A stretch of 64,000 nt of DNA from the NCBI GenBank assembly GCA_029990175.1, contig JARKIP010000017.1, forward strand, positions 17,998,001 through 18,062,000, written 5' to 3'. The notes under the pieces are model-generated. The model had not been told where the DNA came from and did not search any database. It saw nothing but the letters and a program-made list of their open reading frames with translations. Position 1 is the first letter of the stretch; every line of letters starts with the position of its first letter. A program made the position numbers and the translations under genes. Shown here piece after piece: positions 11,625 to 22,254 of the stretch. Source of the stretch: Petunia secreta. Its lineage: Eukaryota; Streptophyta; Magnoliopsida; Solanales; Solanaceae.

Positions 11625-13845
11625 ATGTCAGACCGAAATGATAATGTTCTAAAGAACAGTGTTGACGCAATAGACGATTCCGCACAGAATCCCGGTGATC
11701 CTAACGTACAGTTGAAGGATCCTGTCAAAGACCCGATCCCTGTAGCAAGCAACGACAAAGACTTCCTTGTTGATCTCTTCAAAACTCAAGCAGAATGGGC
11801 AGAGCAAAACTCGACTAACATGGTCGAAAGCATGACCTAGAAGTTAGGAGCGATAATTGCTGGATCGTCTAAGAGACCAACGTCCCACAAGGACCAGCAC
11901 CCGCGAACGAATCACTAGTATTCGTTCTTAATCGGAGATTCAACATGGATGTCGTCCCCGTAAGTTCCACAACAGTTAACAATCAAGATCTTAAAGGAAC
12001 ACCTGTCATTTAGGACATCCTGAAGGAGATGAAGGCCATCCACAATTGGATCGGTAACGTGTCGGGTGCTCCACCCCAGGTTACCACCATACATGAGCAG
12101 AAGTTTTATAAGCATACATATAACGCAAGTGTTGCACCGTTCTACGTACCAAAGAACTTCTGCCTGCCGGATAACCTTAAGTATGATGGTATTACCGGTT
12201 TGGACGAGCATATTGTTCCTTATTATACTGCCGTCAAAAGCAACGAGATCACTGAAGAAGAAACTCAATCTGCTCTGGTAAAGAGGTTCAGCTTAACCTT
12301 AACTAAAGGTTCCCTCGCATGGTATACTCAGCTACCAATGGGGTCGATTGAGTCATTCACCCAGATGTAAGACTTGTTTAAGAAGGCGCATTTCGGAGCC
12401 TGTAAGCGAGAGAAGCGGATGGAAGATATCTTTGAGATCCGGCGACGCGACGATGAGCTGTTGAAAGATTACCTAGAACAATTTCTGAGGGTCATGGAGC
12501 TCCCTCTAGTTCTCGACAATATCGTTGTGGTAGTTTTTCGCAAGAGTCTGAACTCTAGCGGTTCGTTAGGTACCCGGGAGTTACAATGGAGTCTCACTCA
12601 ACACCTGGTGACCACATGGAATGCTTTACACCAGAGGTATACTGAGAAGCTCCATTTGGAACCTAAACATTCTTCGACCTTCAATGGTGGAATTCGCCCG
12701 ATCACCGAAGACATTAATCGTCAAAGTCAGGAATTAGAGTACACCAAAGAACCTCGAGCCGGAGATAGAGGGAAGCGAAGCAGGAGAGATTACAGGGCTG
12801 ACTTCTCGAAACCTGCGGAAAAGCAGGTGGACAATAGAAAAGCAGTGACGCTTCCTCACAGGGGGTCACTCAGCATCGACAGAATGCTCGATTTGAGGAG
12901 CTACAGATGCACGTCAACGCCATAGAATTTGTAAAAGATCACCTGAAAAGCACCTAAGTACGCTGGCCCGAAAACATGAGGGCAAAGCCCGACAAAAGAG
13001 ACGTAAACCTCGATAATGATTTCCATAAATATCATGGGCATTAGACTGATGGCTGTAGGGTTCTAATTCTACAGGTAATAGGCCTGCTGAACAAATGATA
13101 CTTGAAGGATTTGCTGACGAATAGAAGAAAGCAGACGTACGCTAAAAATAGAAGCTCAGAGGGTCCTCCGGATCTGCCGGAACCTAAGAGGTAGATCAAC
13201 ATGATAGTTGGTGGCCCAATGTTGTTTAACGATTCAAATTAGAGCGAGGTAGCACCCAGTGGAGGCCCCACCCGAGATCAGATGATCTTGTTCAGTGATG
13301 AGAATAGCACGAGCTGCAACACTGCTCACCACAACGCCCTGATCATAACACTTAGAATGGGGGATACAGATGTCAAATAGGTCCTAGTCGATGTTGGCAG
13401 CACGGTAAATCTTATAAAGTGGGAAACCGTACGGGGAATTGGGATTGAAGACAAAGTGGCTCTAAAAGTCTACACATTGGCTTGCTTCAATAATTCGTGT
13501 GAAAAATCCGTTGGAGAAATAGATCATGCAACACACATACTAGGAGCAGACCATGTTGCATCTCTCTAGATAATCAAAGGAGGGGTCCCTTATAACGCCA
13601 TTGTGGGATGGCCGTGGATTCACCAGGTCAAAGCAGTGCCTTCCACCCTACATCAAAAGCTCAAGTACCCCACCGAACGAGGGGTAAAAGAGATTAGTGG
13701 AGAAGTGGCAAGGGAATGCTATACAGTAGTAGTCCTAAGAGCATCGGTCCCCAACATTGCATCAGAGGTGAACTTCCTTGAAACTGACAAAGACCTCGAA
13801 ACTCCAATCAACAAAGACGACAACTCTAACTATTTGATTGATTAA
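11625..13845 (+). pseudogene. gag-pro: Broken gag-protease of Tat-type element A
   Basis: The frame starts at an ATG about 50 bp after the primer site. Gag features include WYTQLP, SIESFTQ and DELLKDYLEQF in the capsid-like region (12,300-12,490), a basic stretch near 12,760, and a degenerate H/C finger near 13,030. A protease-like LVDVGSTVNLI (13,385-13,420) and YNAIVGWPWIHQVKAVPS (13,590-13,640) follow; the usual D-(G/S/T)-G-S active site reads DVGS. In-frame stops at 11838 (TAG), about 12012 (TAG) and 12368 (TAA), plus frameshifts, make it nonfunctional. No reverse transcriptase follows: the sequence passes after 13845 to the element's 3' region, so pol is deleted. Confidence 0.8.
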
Positions 13846-14724
13846 AAGATTTGGGCGTAGAGGGGGAGGGGGGGGGGGAGAGAAGGAATAGGGCTCTTGG
13901 AAGTACAGTTTCTTTTCAGTATTTACTTTAAGTCTCTAGTCTCTTCTTGAATTTTAATTACAGTATCTACATGCTTACCAATCATGTTACGGGTTTTCAA
14001 CCACAATAGTTTGCGCGCAGCTTCCCCTTTATCAATAAAACTACTATTCTATTTAGTCAGTTTTACAATCAGATCCATCTAAGATTCAAACATTCATAGC
14101 CCTGGCACAACTTAAGTTGAAGTAATGCACTCAATTTTTGCTACAAAAGTAGGGTAAACAACTCGCTTAAAGCTAGATAGAAGCCAACATGCATTATTCA
14201 TAACTTGAAATATTCAATTAAACAAATTGCACCAACATGTCGGTGGGGACGCTCGCCTGCATAGTGCCAAGAAAGTCTTAAAACATTCAAGTGAACAAAC
14301 GAAGAAGTTCTAGCTTGAACGAAAAAATGCCCCGTTACATACAATGGACTAAAGACGCCCCCTGCGATAGGGCACTGTCCTTGCCGTATCGCAGATACAA
14401 TTTGAGCCATCAGTCACTGGCATACATACAATGGATGCACATGCCTGAGAAGGCTCACTGATAAATATTCTGGACATTAGAATAAACAGTGCGTCCATTA
14501 CTTAACAAAACCTGCCTAATCTCTTGGCGCACACGCCCACGTAGGAATGACTTTGCAAGAAAATTATCTAAAAACTGTTTATGGCAGATAATAAATCATC
14601 ACAAACAAAGCAATAGATGATTCAAGTAAAAAATCCTCAAAACGGGCCAAAACATAACAATTACGCCCAAAATACTAGACAACTGTACAAAACCTGGTAA
14701 CAAAAATTGAATTGGGGGGCGATT
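13846..14724 (+). other. 3' region of element A, downstream of the antisense gene
   Basis: Noncoding. A G-rich run at 13865-13880 follows the gag-pro end. Blocks at about 13950-14190 and 14200-14300 match element D (49740-50110) in the same orientation relative to gag. For the minus-strand gene this would be its 3' untranslated region. Conservation between two diverged elements suggests a functional role such as 3' end formation, but that is inference. Confidence 0.6.
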
Positions 14725-15497
14725 CTAATTCTCTCTCAGGGGACTTCCTTTTGCGGCAACACTCCGTGAAGGTCTTGCTTCACCAACTACATGTTCCCCA
14801 GCCAACATGGCATCTTCCATTTCACCATTAGTCTCCACAGAGTCTTCCTTAAAGTCGGATCCTAACTGAGCATCTGCTTGAGCCCCAATCTTGGTCAACA
14901 AAGCAATCTCAACACCTAGGTCCAAGCTAGGGTTGTCACAAGCCCGGTGTAAGGTAGCAAGAGTAGCCGCAAGGTTCACACAATCAATTTCGGCCACATG
15001 CCGAGCGTTCAATGCATTCATCTTCTCCTGTGTTTTATAGAAACCATTGTGGATCTTATCATAGGCCTTACTCAGGGATGCCACTTCTCCCCGCAGCTTA
15101 TTATTCTCATCTTAGAGGAACGCAGAGAGGCCCTAAGCTTCAGAAGTGTCCTCTTCAGCAGTCTTGGCTTTCTCTTCTACCTCTGACAACCTTTGTCGCA
15201 AACTCACCTCAACTATTTCCAGGTGGGTCGCATTGGCATAATGTACTTGCCTGGTGAGTTTGGCTTCCTCGAGCGACGACTTTAGTGTCTCTACAGCTTG
15301 TTCATGTTTAAGGGCCCCATTGCTCACTGCTGCAAGTGACAGGCTTTGCGCGTGGTTTTGAGATCCTCTTTCAGCTGTTCCACCTTTTCGATAAAGGTTT
15401 ACAAACTGGCGACCTGTCCCCGCAGGGCATCATTCTCCTCCTTTAGGGTATCATCTGAGTTCCCTCGGCAAAAGATTTTTTGGTAAACCATGAGCCT

Positions 15498-15582
15498 CTG
15501 AAGGGACATCAAAAGAGTTTTTCAGATGAGGGAAGGTGCAAATCTACTTTTATAACATTACAAACGAGTGAGCACTATTTAC
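15498..15582 (-). other. Intron 3 of antisense gene (element A copy)
   Basis: 85 bp, GTAAAT...CCTTCAG. Exons join in phase 0 (…SLR / RLMVY…). The homologous intron at 36045-36129 is also 85 bp with GTAAAA...GCTTAG and joins SLW / GLMVY in the same phase. Confidence 0.75.
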
Positions 15583-15853
15583 CCGGAGAGAGCAGCGTGC
15601 GACAACCTTGAGAAGTTTTTGTTGACTATATTCGGCAAGGTGTCTCTGCTGTCAGGGCCAATCAGCTCAGCAGTATGGCCAGTCATAACACCCTGGCTCT
15701 CAAACAAGTTAACTCCCACAGCTATGGGAATAATAACCTCATGAGGTCTGCCTATGGGCTCTGCGACGGCAGCCACGTCTACAATAACCTTTATACCAGG
15801 GCGATGTTAGGGAAAGTCAATCGGCTCAGAGTCAGGAGTCAGTGTAGAGGGTT

Positions 15854-15933
15854 CTTCAAAATTTTGATGAATAGTTATTTCTGGGATGAATGAAGATATT
15901 ACACCGGTTAAAGGCATGAATAGACGAACCAAC
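15854..15933 (-). other. Intron 2 of antisense gene (element A copy)
   Basis: 80 bp, GTTGGTTC...TTTGAAG, phase 1. The homologous stretch at 35693-35772 is also 80 bp, keeps the GT donor, but its acceptor AG has become AT. Confidence 0.65.
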
Positions 15934-16048
15934 CTGATGAAAGAGGATCGAGAGGGACGATTGGCGACATGACTTTATCTCGCTCAGCAGCCTCTTCTTC
16001 AACCTCAGAAGTTTTATCAATCAGGTGTCGACACTTTCATGTAGATGA

Positions 16049-16825
16049 TGTTGAACCCCCAAAAAATTAACCCGAGAGGGTAAATTCAGGAATATCAACT
16101 GAATAGGCTAACTCTTTTGGAGTTTTTGGAGTCGCCACCCAATTTAAGAAAACAGGGAACCAAACTAGCAAATGCGTGCAAAAACTCCGTTTTTGAAAAA
16201 AGGCTGTCTTTTTAGAGATTCTAAGTAAGAGGTTTTGTTAATTTCGAAAGAAGGTTTTTAAGGCACTTCCAAAATTCCATAAAATACGGTAAATCCGACC
16301 GGTTTCTAAATTTTTACAAGTGCAGTTTTCTTGCGAAAGAATTATTTAAAAATAGTAATAATAATAATAATAGTAATAATAAAAATAATCAATTGATAGA
16401 AGCTTATTTTCAATTTTTTTTTTTTACTTGCCGGCGTTTGCTAACATGGCCCCAATTTGCGCTAAATAAAATAGGAACTTCAAAATTAAAGGCAATGATC
16501 ATAAAAGTAAACAATAACTCAAGAAATCAAATATTATTCATAAGTAAATTATTCTAAAAACAATTTACATATTTTATCGAGTATTAAACTAATAAAAGGA
16601 ATAGGTTTCAAAAGGAAAGAACCCGAAAAGTTGATAAACTCGCGGGAGCCTTGATTTTTTCCTAAATTTTTAAATTCTTTGAGCCCGAGCTTGACCCCAA
16701 TGCGACTTCAAGCCAATGTATAGGCCATCCCATCGTGAGTTTAGCAATCTCATCCCCAAGATGTTCATGCCAAATGTACCTCGCAAAAATATGAAAACGA
16801 GTTAGTGCGACAGTAAAGTGAAATA

Positions 16826-16894
<69 letters not shown>

Positions 16895-18330
16895 GTAAGG
16901 GGTTTTATTTTGTAAAGTTTAGGCTCAGGTTTGAATGATGGGTCGAGTAGAGGCTAGGGACGTCGGTACGACTACAAACACGCTGGCCGGTTATGTTGCC
17001 ATGCCAAGTACCAATCCCGTTACTCTATTCCCGACTTGTTTTGCCTTAAAGTGCATACATTCATCATTGCCTTTTTGTTTGTTTTCGGAACACGTAAGGG
17101 ACGGTAAATGCGGGATGGGACTTGTATTAGCCTTCAAATGTCATTGGCCTAAACGGTGTAGTATCTTTTCAAATCAGTCCGCCTCAAATTAAATATTTTC
17201 ATAAGCAAGTCAATTAGAGAACAGTTATTTCAACAAAATATGGGTCAAATTGCATAGCAAAATAATTTAAAAGAGAAAATGGGTTAAAGTATCGTAACAG
17301 AATAAGCCAACCAGGTAAACGGGTCAAATCAAGGATCATTAGAGTAACAAATGGGTCAAAACATATGATTGAACTCTATAACTATAACAATACGGATCTC
17401 AGCATATAGCAAAAACCAAACACCCATAATCATAGTCATAGTTAAATTCAAACCCATGTAAACCAAATATAACAGAGACAATGCAATGAACGGAACCACG
17501 GGAACAAACACCAGTGCCAAGTAAACAGGCCAGATCGCATATCCAAATATTAATTAACACAATAAAATAGAACCCCAAAGGTGACGACGAATCCAGTGTG
17601 ACAAAAAGTGGTGCCGGCGAACATGACTCCGGCTATTACTGATTTTTCTGGCGAGAAAAGCCAGTAAAAACAACAATCCAAGCAAACGGTTCACACGAAC
17701 AGAAACATGAATAGACCCACAATGTAAATAGGTAACCCAGGCAGATTGCATAGCAAAGCAAGCAAAACACTAGCAATGGCAACGATTCGCCGCCGAATCA
17801 CTGGTCAAAGCAACAATCAAACGAACAGGAGCGACACCAGCTGGGAATCAGCGGTGCCGCTGCAACCTCACCATCATTCCCATTTGTTTTCTTTTTAAAA
17901 TCTCAGTGAAGGACTAAACCCAAAGCAAGGAAGAATATGCAAACAGCGACGGGATTTTCGGTCACTCGGCGACGGCGAGGGTTCTTCATCACAACCCTAT
18001 TTTGTATCACCTTTCTCCAGTCCGATCTCCCTGTGTAAATTAAACATTGCTACTGTGTGCGTGTGTGTAATAGGGATGCCGATTTGTATGTGGGTATGAA
18101 ATTGGAGAGGAAAGACAGGGTAGGTTGTAATGGGTGTTATTGGTTAATGGAGTGCCTGTGTTTGTAATTTTTTTCGGCTTTTTGTAAAAAAAAAGTGTGC
18201 CGATGGTGTCTATGTTTTGTGGATCTGATGGTATATGGAAAGAGAGATGATTTTTTTTTTGTGTGTAAAATGATGAAAAGTGAAGGGTGGGGGGGGGGGG
18301 GGGGGGTAAAAATGAGTGTAGGGTTTGAGA
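16049..18330 (-). mobile_element. Left (3') LTR of J, first part
   Basis: It aligns with 31677 onward and continues at 26733-27173 after the K insertion. It contains a TAA microsatellite (about 16821-16893), a conserved block next to it (16926-17040), and a run of about 20 G at 18290-18306. The two J LTRs differ by several percent and by microsatellite lengths, so J is clearly older than K. Confidence 0.85.
18326..18330. other. Target site duplication of K, left copy (TGAGA)
   Basis: TGAGA precedes K and recurs after it at 26728-26732. The homologous site in the other J LTR (near 34005, 'gtgtgagaggctagg') has TGAGA once, so it is the empty site. Confidence 0.95.
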
Positions 18331-19171
18331 TGAAGATATAAGAGGGGGGGGGTGAATTATATTTTTCTATCCTTTTTGTCTTTCAGTCGACTTAATGAGT
18401 CGACTAGATGTTAAACAGTGATAGCAGAATAATGTAAGTGCAGTAATATAATGACACAGCAGATTTATACTGGTTCAGAACCAAAAATGGTTCCTAATCC
18501 AGTCCCCTTGGGTCACAAGGGAGTTTTCTCTTCAGCTCTTTAAGTTGTTTCAAAATACAGATTGATGGTTTTCCTTCGTTCACCACCAACGATACACAGT
18601 ATGGTTTTGTTCCTTCGCTCACCACAAACGATACACAGTTGATCGCTTACTTGACCAACTTACTCGACACTAACCTTACTTTCTCTTAGAATTTCTTTTC
18701 TTTTTCTTGGACAGTAGTAAACTCTAAAGAATACAATGTTTTCAAGATTTTAGAAGAGAATGTAAGAAAGCTAAAGGTTGCGTAAGTTGACAGCCTGCAG
18801 TTTTGGGTATAAATAGTATTAGGGAAATCTTCATGAAACGGCAGAGAATATCTTGAGGATCCTTGATTGATATGATAGAGATAATTTCCTTATAGAAGAG
18901 AGAATCTTGACCCAAGGGAGTTGATCCCCAGAAAGGCAGTGAATGATCCTTTCTGGAAATAAGGTAAGAGCAGTAAAGGGTCCTGATTTTTCTCTAACCA
19001 CTTGATATGAAAAATCTTCTTCAATCACAGGTAACAGGAAATCAGCGACTTCAAGATCCATCCAGATTTAGCCGACTGAAATGTTGTGTTCCTGTCATGA
19101 AATGCAATAATAGTTAAGTTAGTTGCTCATGAAATTTAACCACATTGTAATCATCAAAATTGGAGTTATCA
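18331..19171 (-). repeat. 3' LTR of K
   Basis: 841 bp, TG...CA ends. It includes two AGTCGACT palindromes separated by five bases (about 18385-18407) and two tandem copies of a 37 bp block with 'aacgatacacagt' (18573-18645). A TATTTATA on the sense strand lies near 18810-18820. Confidence 0.95.
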
Positions 19172-19185
19172 ATCTCCCCCTTTTT
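19172..19185 (-). other. Polypurine tract of K
   Basis: AAAAAGGGGGAGAT in the element sense lies directly before the 3' LTR. Related GGGGGAG motifs at about 19232-19240, 19258-19267 and 19465-19475 repeat the signal, as known in Sireviruses. Confidence 0.9.
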
Positions 19186-19542
19186 GATGATGACAATTCT
19201 AGAGACTTATGATACTTCCCTGTTCTAAAGATGAGTTGATAGCTCCCCCTGAGTATATGCTCCCCCTGAAAATTTGAGTACCTGCACTTCTAATTTTCTA
19301 AAACAGATATGTAGTCGACTTAAAGAAGAAGTAAGTTAGTCGACTTAACAGGTTAAATTTCAGGAAGTTCAGACAACACTATCCAAGCAACAGCAGTATT
19401 CACATAGCATGGACAAGTTTAGAGCATTCAGCATATACATAGCCAGTTTTTAAACATAGATTTTCTCCCCCTTTGTCATCAACAAAAAAGAGGGGAGTCA
19501 CAAAAGCATTTCACAAACAGCCAGCGGATCATCCACATACAG

Positions 19543-20888
19543 CTAGCGCCTTCCCAGAAAATATTTCAAGGTATTGATGATGTTGGTTCCCAGAGTGTCC
19601 ATACGAGAGTGCAGGGTAGAGAGACTTCTGCGAGTATCCTTGGCCACAGTGTCAAGGGAAATCCTGAGAATGGCAACATCAGCCTTGGTGGTTTTAGTGT
19701 CATCTCTGGCTTTCTCAAGATTGTATTGAGAAGAAAGACAGAGATCACGCAGTGTGGAGAGCTGTTCTTCAACTGCAGAGAAGACGGCTAAGCACAGAGG
19801 AGTTATCAGGAGCAGGTGCAGAAGCAGGCATAGAGGGAGGTAGATCCAGGTCAGGCTTTTTAACCCAAGAATGATCAAGATGCACATAGCCCATACTAGT
19901 AAATGCACGAGAGTTATAGCATTGGGAAACTGTTATTGCAGAGTTACCAGCAGTGGGAACATGCAGAAGGTCCAATATATGGGAGATAAGCATTCCATAC
20001 GGGAGACAACCAGATTCCTTAGTATCCACAGCACATTCATGCATATAATTAAGGATCCACCTAGAGAGTTTGACTTTGTGTTTTGCGACAAGACAATAGA
20101 CAATAAAAGTGTCCTTTTGGGAAAGGGAACTGAAAGAGCCTGTGCGAGGAAGCAGGGTGGTAGCAGTAATGTGAGCCAGGACACGATTTTCAAAGCATAG
20201 AAGATGAGGACCAAGTTGGCCATCAGGAATCGCATGAGCACCCAAACCATTAATACAAGCTTTGGCTTGATCAAACGATACCTCAAAGTCGGAAGGCCAA
20301 GAATTTTTGAAGCAATCAGAGAAACCAGAAGATTTAATCTTAAAGAGTTTTTCTAGAACTTTACAGGTCAAGAATATGCGTTGACCCAAAACCAAGGATT
20401 CAATACCATCAGTTCCACAAGTGCGAAGATTTGCATAGAACATACGAACCAAGTCAGGGTACATGACAGGAGGGTTGATAGAGAAGAGATTTGACCAACC
20501 TTGGAAGTCGAAAAGGGCTTTGATACTGCAGTCAAGATTTTCCATGGAATCAAGGTCAACAATGCGGCCAGAGGCAATGCGACGATTTTTGAGATCTTCA
20601 AACTTTTCTCTTCCATTATCCCAAAAGTTTTGGTCACAGTCAAGAGAAATGCAAGGTTTTGATACTTTGGATTTCTTTGGAGAGGATTTTTGAGGAGTAT
20701 CAACCATTGGTCGTTTTCCACGCTTTTTGCCCGAATTTGTGGAGACGAGAGGCAGATTCACTGTGTTGAGACATGGTGGCAGAGTCGGAGTTTTCAAGGT
20801 TAATGGGAGAGCCAGGAGAACAATTTTTGGAGCGGTTTCTAGAACTTTTCCTCATGGAAGGATTTGTGGGCTTTTGAATTTTACCCAT
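19543..20888 (-). pseudogene. Envelope-like extra ORF of K, frameshifted
   Basis: Located between RNase H and the 3' LTR, in sense. Three frames together cover it: a basic, Ser-rich N terminus starting MGKIQKPTNPSMRKSS (20888), a 342-residue central frame (20797-19769) with GKKRGKRPM, SLDCDQNFWDNGREKFEDL and FENRVLAHI, and a C-terminal coiled-coil segment (LSTLRDLCLSSQYNLEKARD) in a third frame to 19543. Frameshifts near 20770 and 19768 separate them. The central part resembles the Sirevirus 'envelope-like' or plant transposon protein family. I see no signal peptide or clear membrane anchor, so an envelope role is not supported by this sequence. Confidence 0.75.
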
Positions 20889-21143
20889 TGGAGAGAGGAG
20901 AAGAAAGAGAAGTGGTTGCACAGAGAAGGAAGATGGAGTGAGCAAAAGGGATGTTTATGGAGAAGGGGGAGAGGGAAGGACGTGATTGAAAGGAGTGAAA
21001 GGACTAGAGCAGTCAGTGAGTGAATCGAGGCAGCTTTTTGACACACGCAAACCAATCAGTAATAATTAGAGAAGTTTAGGGATATGCGTTAATTAAATGG
21101 ATGCTCTGTAAAGATTTTCACACTTGCAAACAATGAGATAAAA

Positions 21144-22254
21144 TTAATTTAACGATGTAGGATCTTCAACTACTCCTAATCTTTCACGAAGTTCACAGAA
21201 ACGTTCCTCATGCAAAGGTTTAGTGAAGATATCAGCAAGTTGATTTTTAGTAGTCACAAAAGAAATTTTAATGTTACCACATAGAACATGATCTCTAATA
21301 AAGTGATGCTTAATTTCTATATGCTTGGCTCTAGAATGATGCACTGGATTTTTAGAAAGACAGATAGCACTAGAATTATCACAAAAGATAGACATAGGAG
21401 TGGAAATTAATATCATAATCACTGAGCTGATAAGACATCCAAAGAAGTTGAGTGCAGAAATGTCCAATGGCAATGTATTCCGCTTCAGTAGTGGATAATG
21501 ATACTGAGCCTTGCTTTTTGCTATGCCAAGATATGAGAGATTGTCCTAAGAATTGACAAGTTCCACTAGTGCTCTTACGATCATCTTTATCACCTGCAAA
21601 ATCAGCATCTGAGTATCCTTGAAGGTGAAAATTAATAGTACGTGGATATCAAAGTCCATAGGAAACAGTGCCAGAGAGATATCGCATAATACGTTTAACT
21701 GCAGTGAGATGAGATTCCTTATGTTCAGATTGAAATCTAGCACATTTGCATACACTGAACATTATGTCAGGTCGACTGGCAGTCAAATAGAGTAAAGAAC
21801 CAATCATACCTCGATAGATGGTCTGATCTACAGTTTTACCTTTGCAGTCTTTATCAAGATTTGATGAGGGACTCATAAGAGTTTTCATGATTTTGGCACT
21901 ATGCATACCAAATTTGGCAAGTAACTCCTTGGTGTACTTGGATTGATTAATGAAAATTCCTTTATCGTATTGTTTGATTTGAAGTCCAAGGAAGAAGGTG
22001 AGTTCTCCCATGAGACTCATTTCAAACTCATTTTGCATTGTCTCAGCAAATTCCTTGCACAGAGAAGGATTAGTACTACCAAAAATAATATCATTGACAT
22101 AAATTTGAATAAGAAGATTTCCAACAGATGATCTCTTAATGAATAAGGTAGTATCAATTTTTCCTCTACTAAAACCATGATTTAAAAGAAAAGTGCTTAA
22201 CCGATCATACCATGCTCTAGGAGCTTGCTTCAAGCCGTATAGAGCTTTAGTCAA
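21144..22254 (-). pseudogene. pol: Reverse transcriptase C-half and RNase H of K
   Basis: Begins KALYGLKQAPRAWYDRLS, a copia RT hallmark. The catalytic motif reads YVND instead of YVDD (N codon at 22093-22095). Further on come a TGA replacing the expected Trp codon at 21649-21651, the RNase H motifs YSDADFAGD and STTEAEY, a frameshift near 21415, and CDNSSAICLSKNP, AKHIEIKHHFIRD and QLADIFTKPL, ending at 21144. The active-site change alone should abolish polymerase activity. The fragment is separated from the rest of pol by a one-base loss near 22262. Confidence 0.95.

Larger units (their letters stand above)
14725..16048 (-). pseudogene. Antisense accessory gene of element A, 3' exons
   Basis: On the strand opposite to gag there is a split gene. 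Reading leftwards: the end of exon 2 (16048-15934), intron 15933-15854, exon 3 (15853-15583), intron 15582-15498, exon 4 (15497-14725). Exon 4 encodes a charged, heptad-like coiled coil (e.g. ETLKSSLEEAKLTRQ). The homologous copy at 35106-36467 has the same intron positions and lengths. This copy is dead: a CGA to TGA change near the J junction, CAA to TAA in exon 3, a one-base deletion near 15648, a deletion of about 28 bp in exon 4, and stops near 15133 and 15115. Function is unknown; the family may be the 'putative gypsy type transposon' proteins annotated in plants. The upstream exons lie beyond J at 34457-35080. Confidence 0.7.

Noticed and set aside
18285..18306. Long G run considered as a G-quadruplex regulatory element
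   Set aside because: A single homopolymer in an LTR; the equivalent place in the other J LTR has only a short run, so it is likely replication slippage or a sequencing artefact.
18831..19061. 76-residue frame found identically at 26387-26617
   Set aside because: It lies in the two LTRs of K, and its conservation follows from LTR identity.
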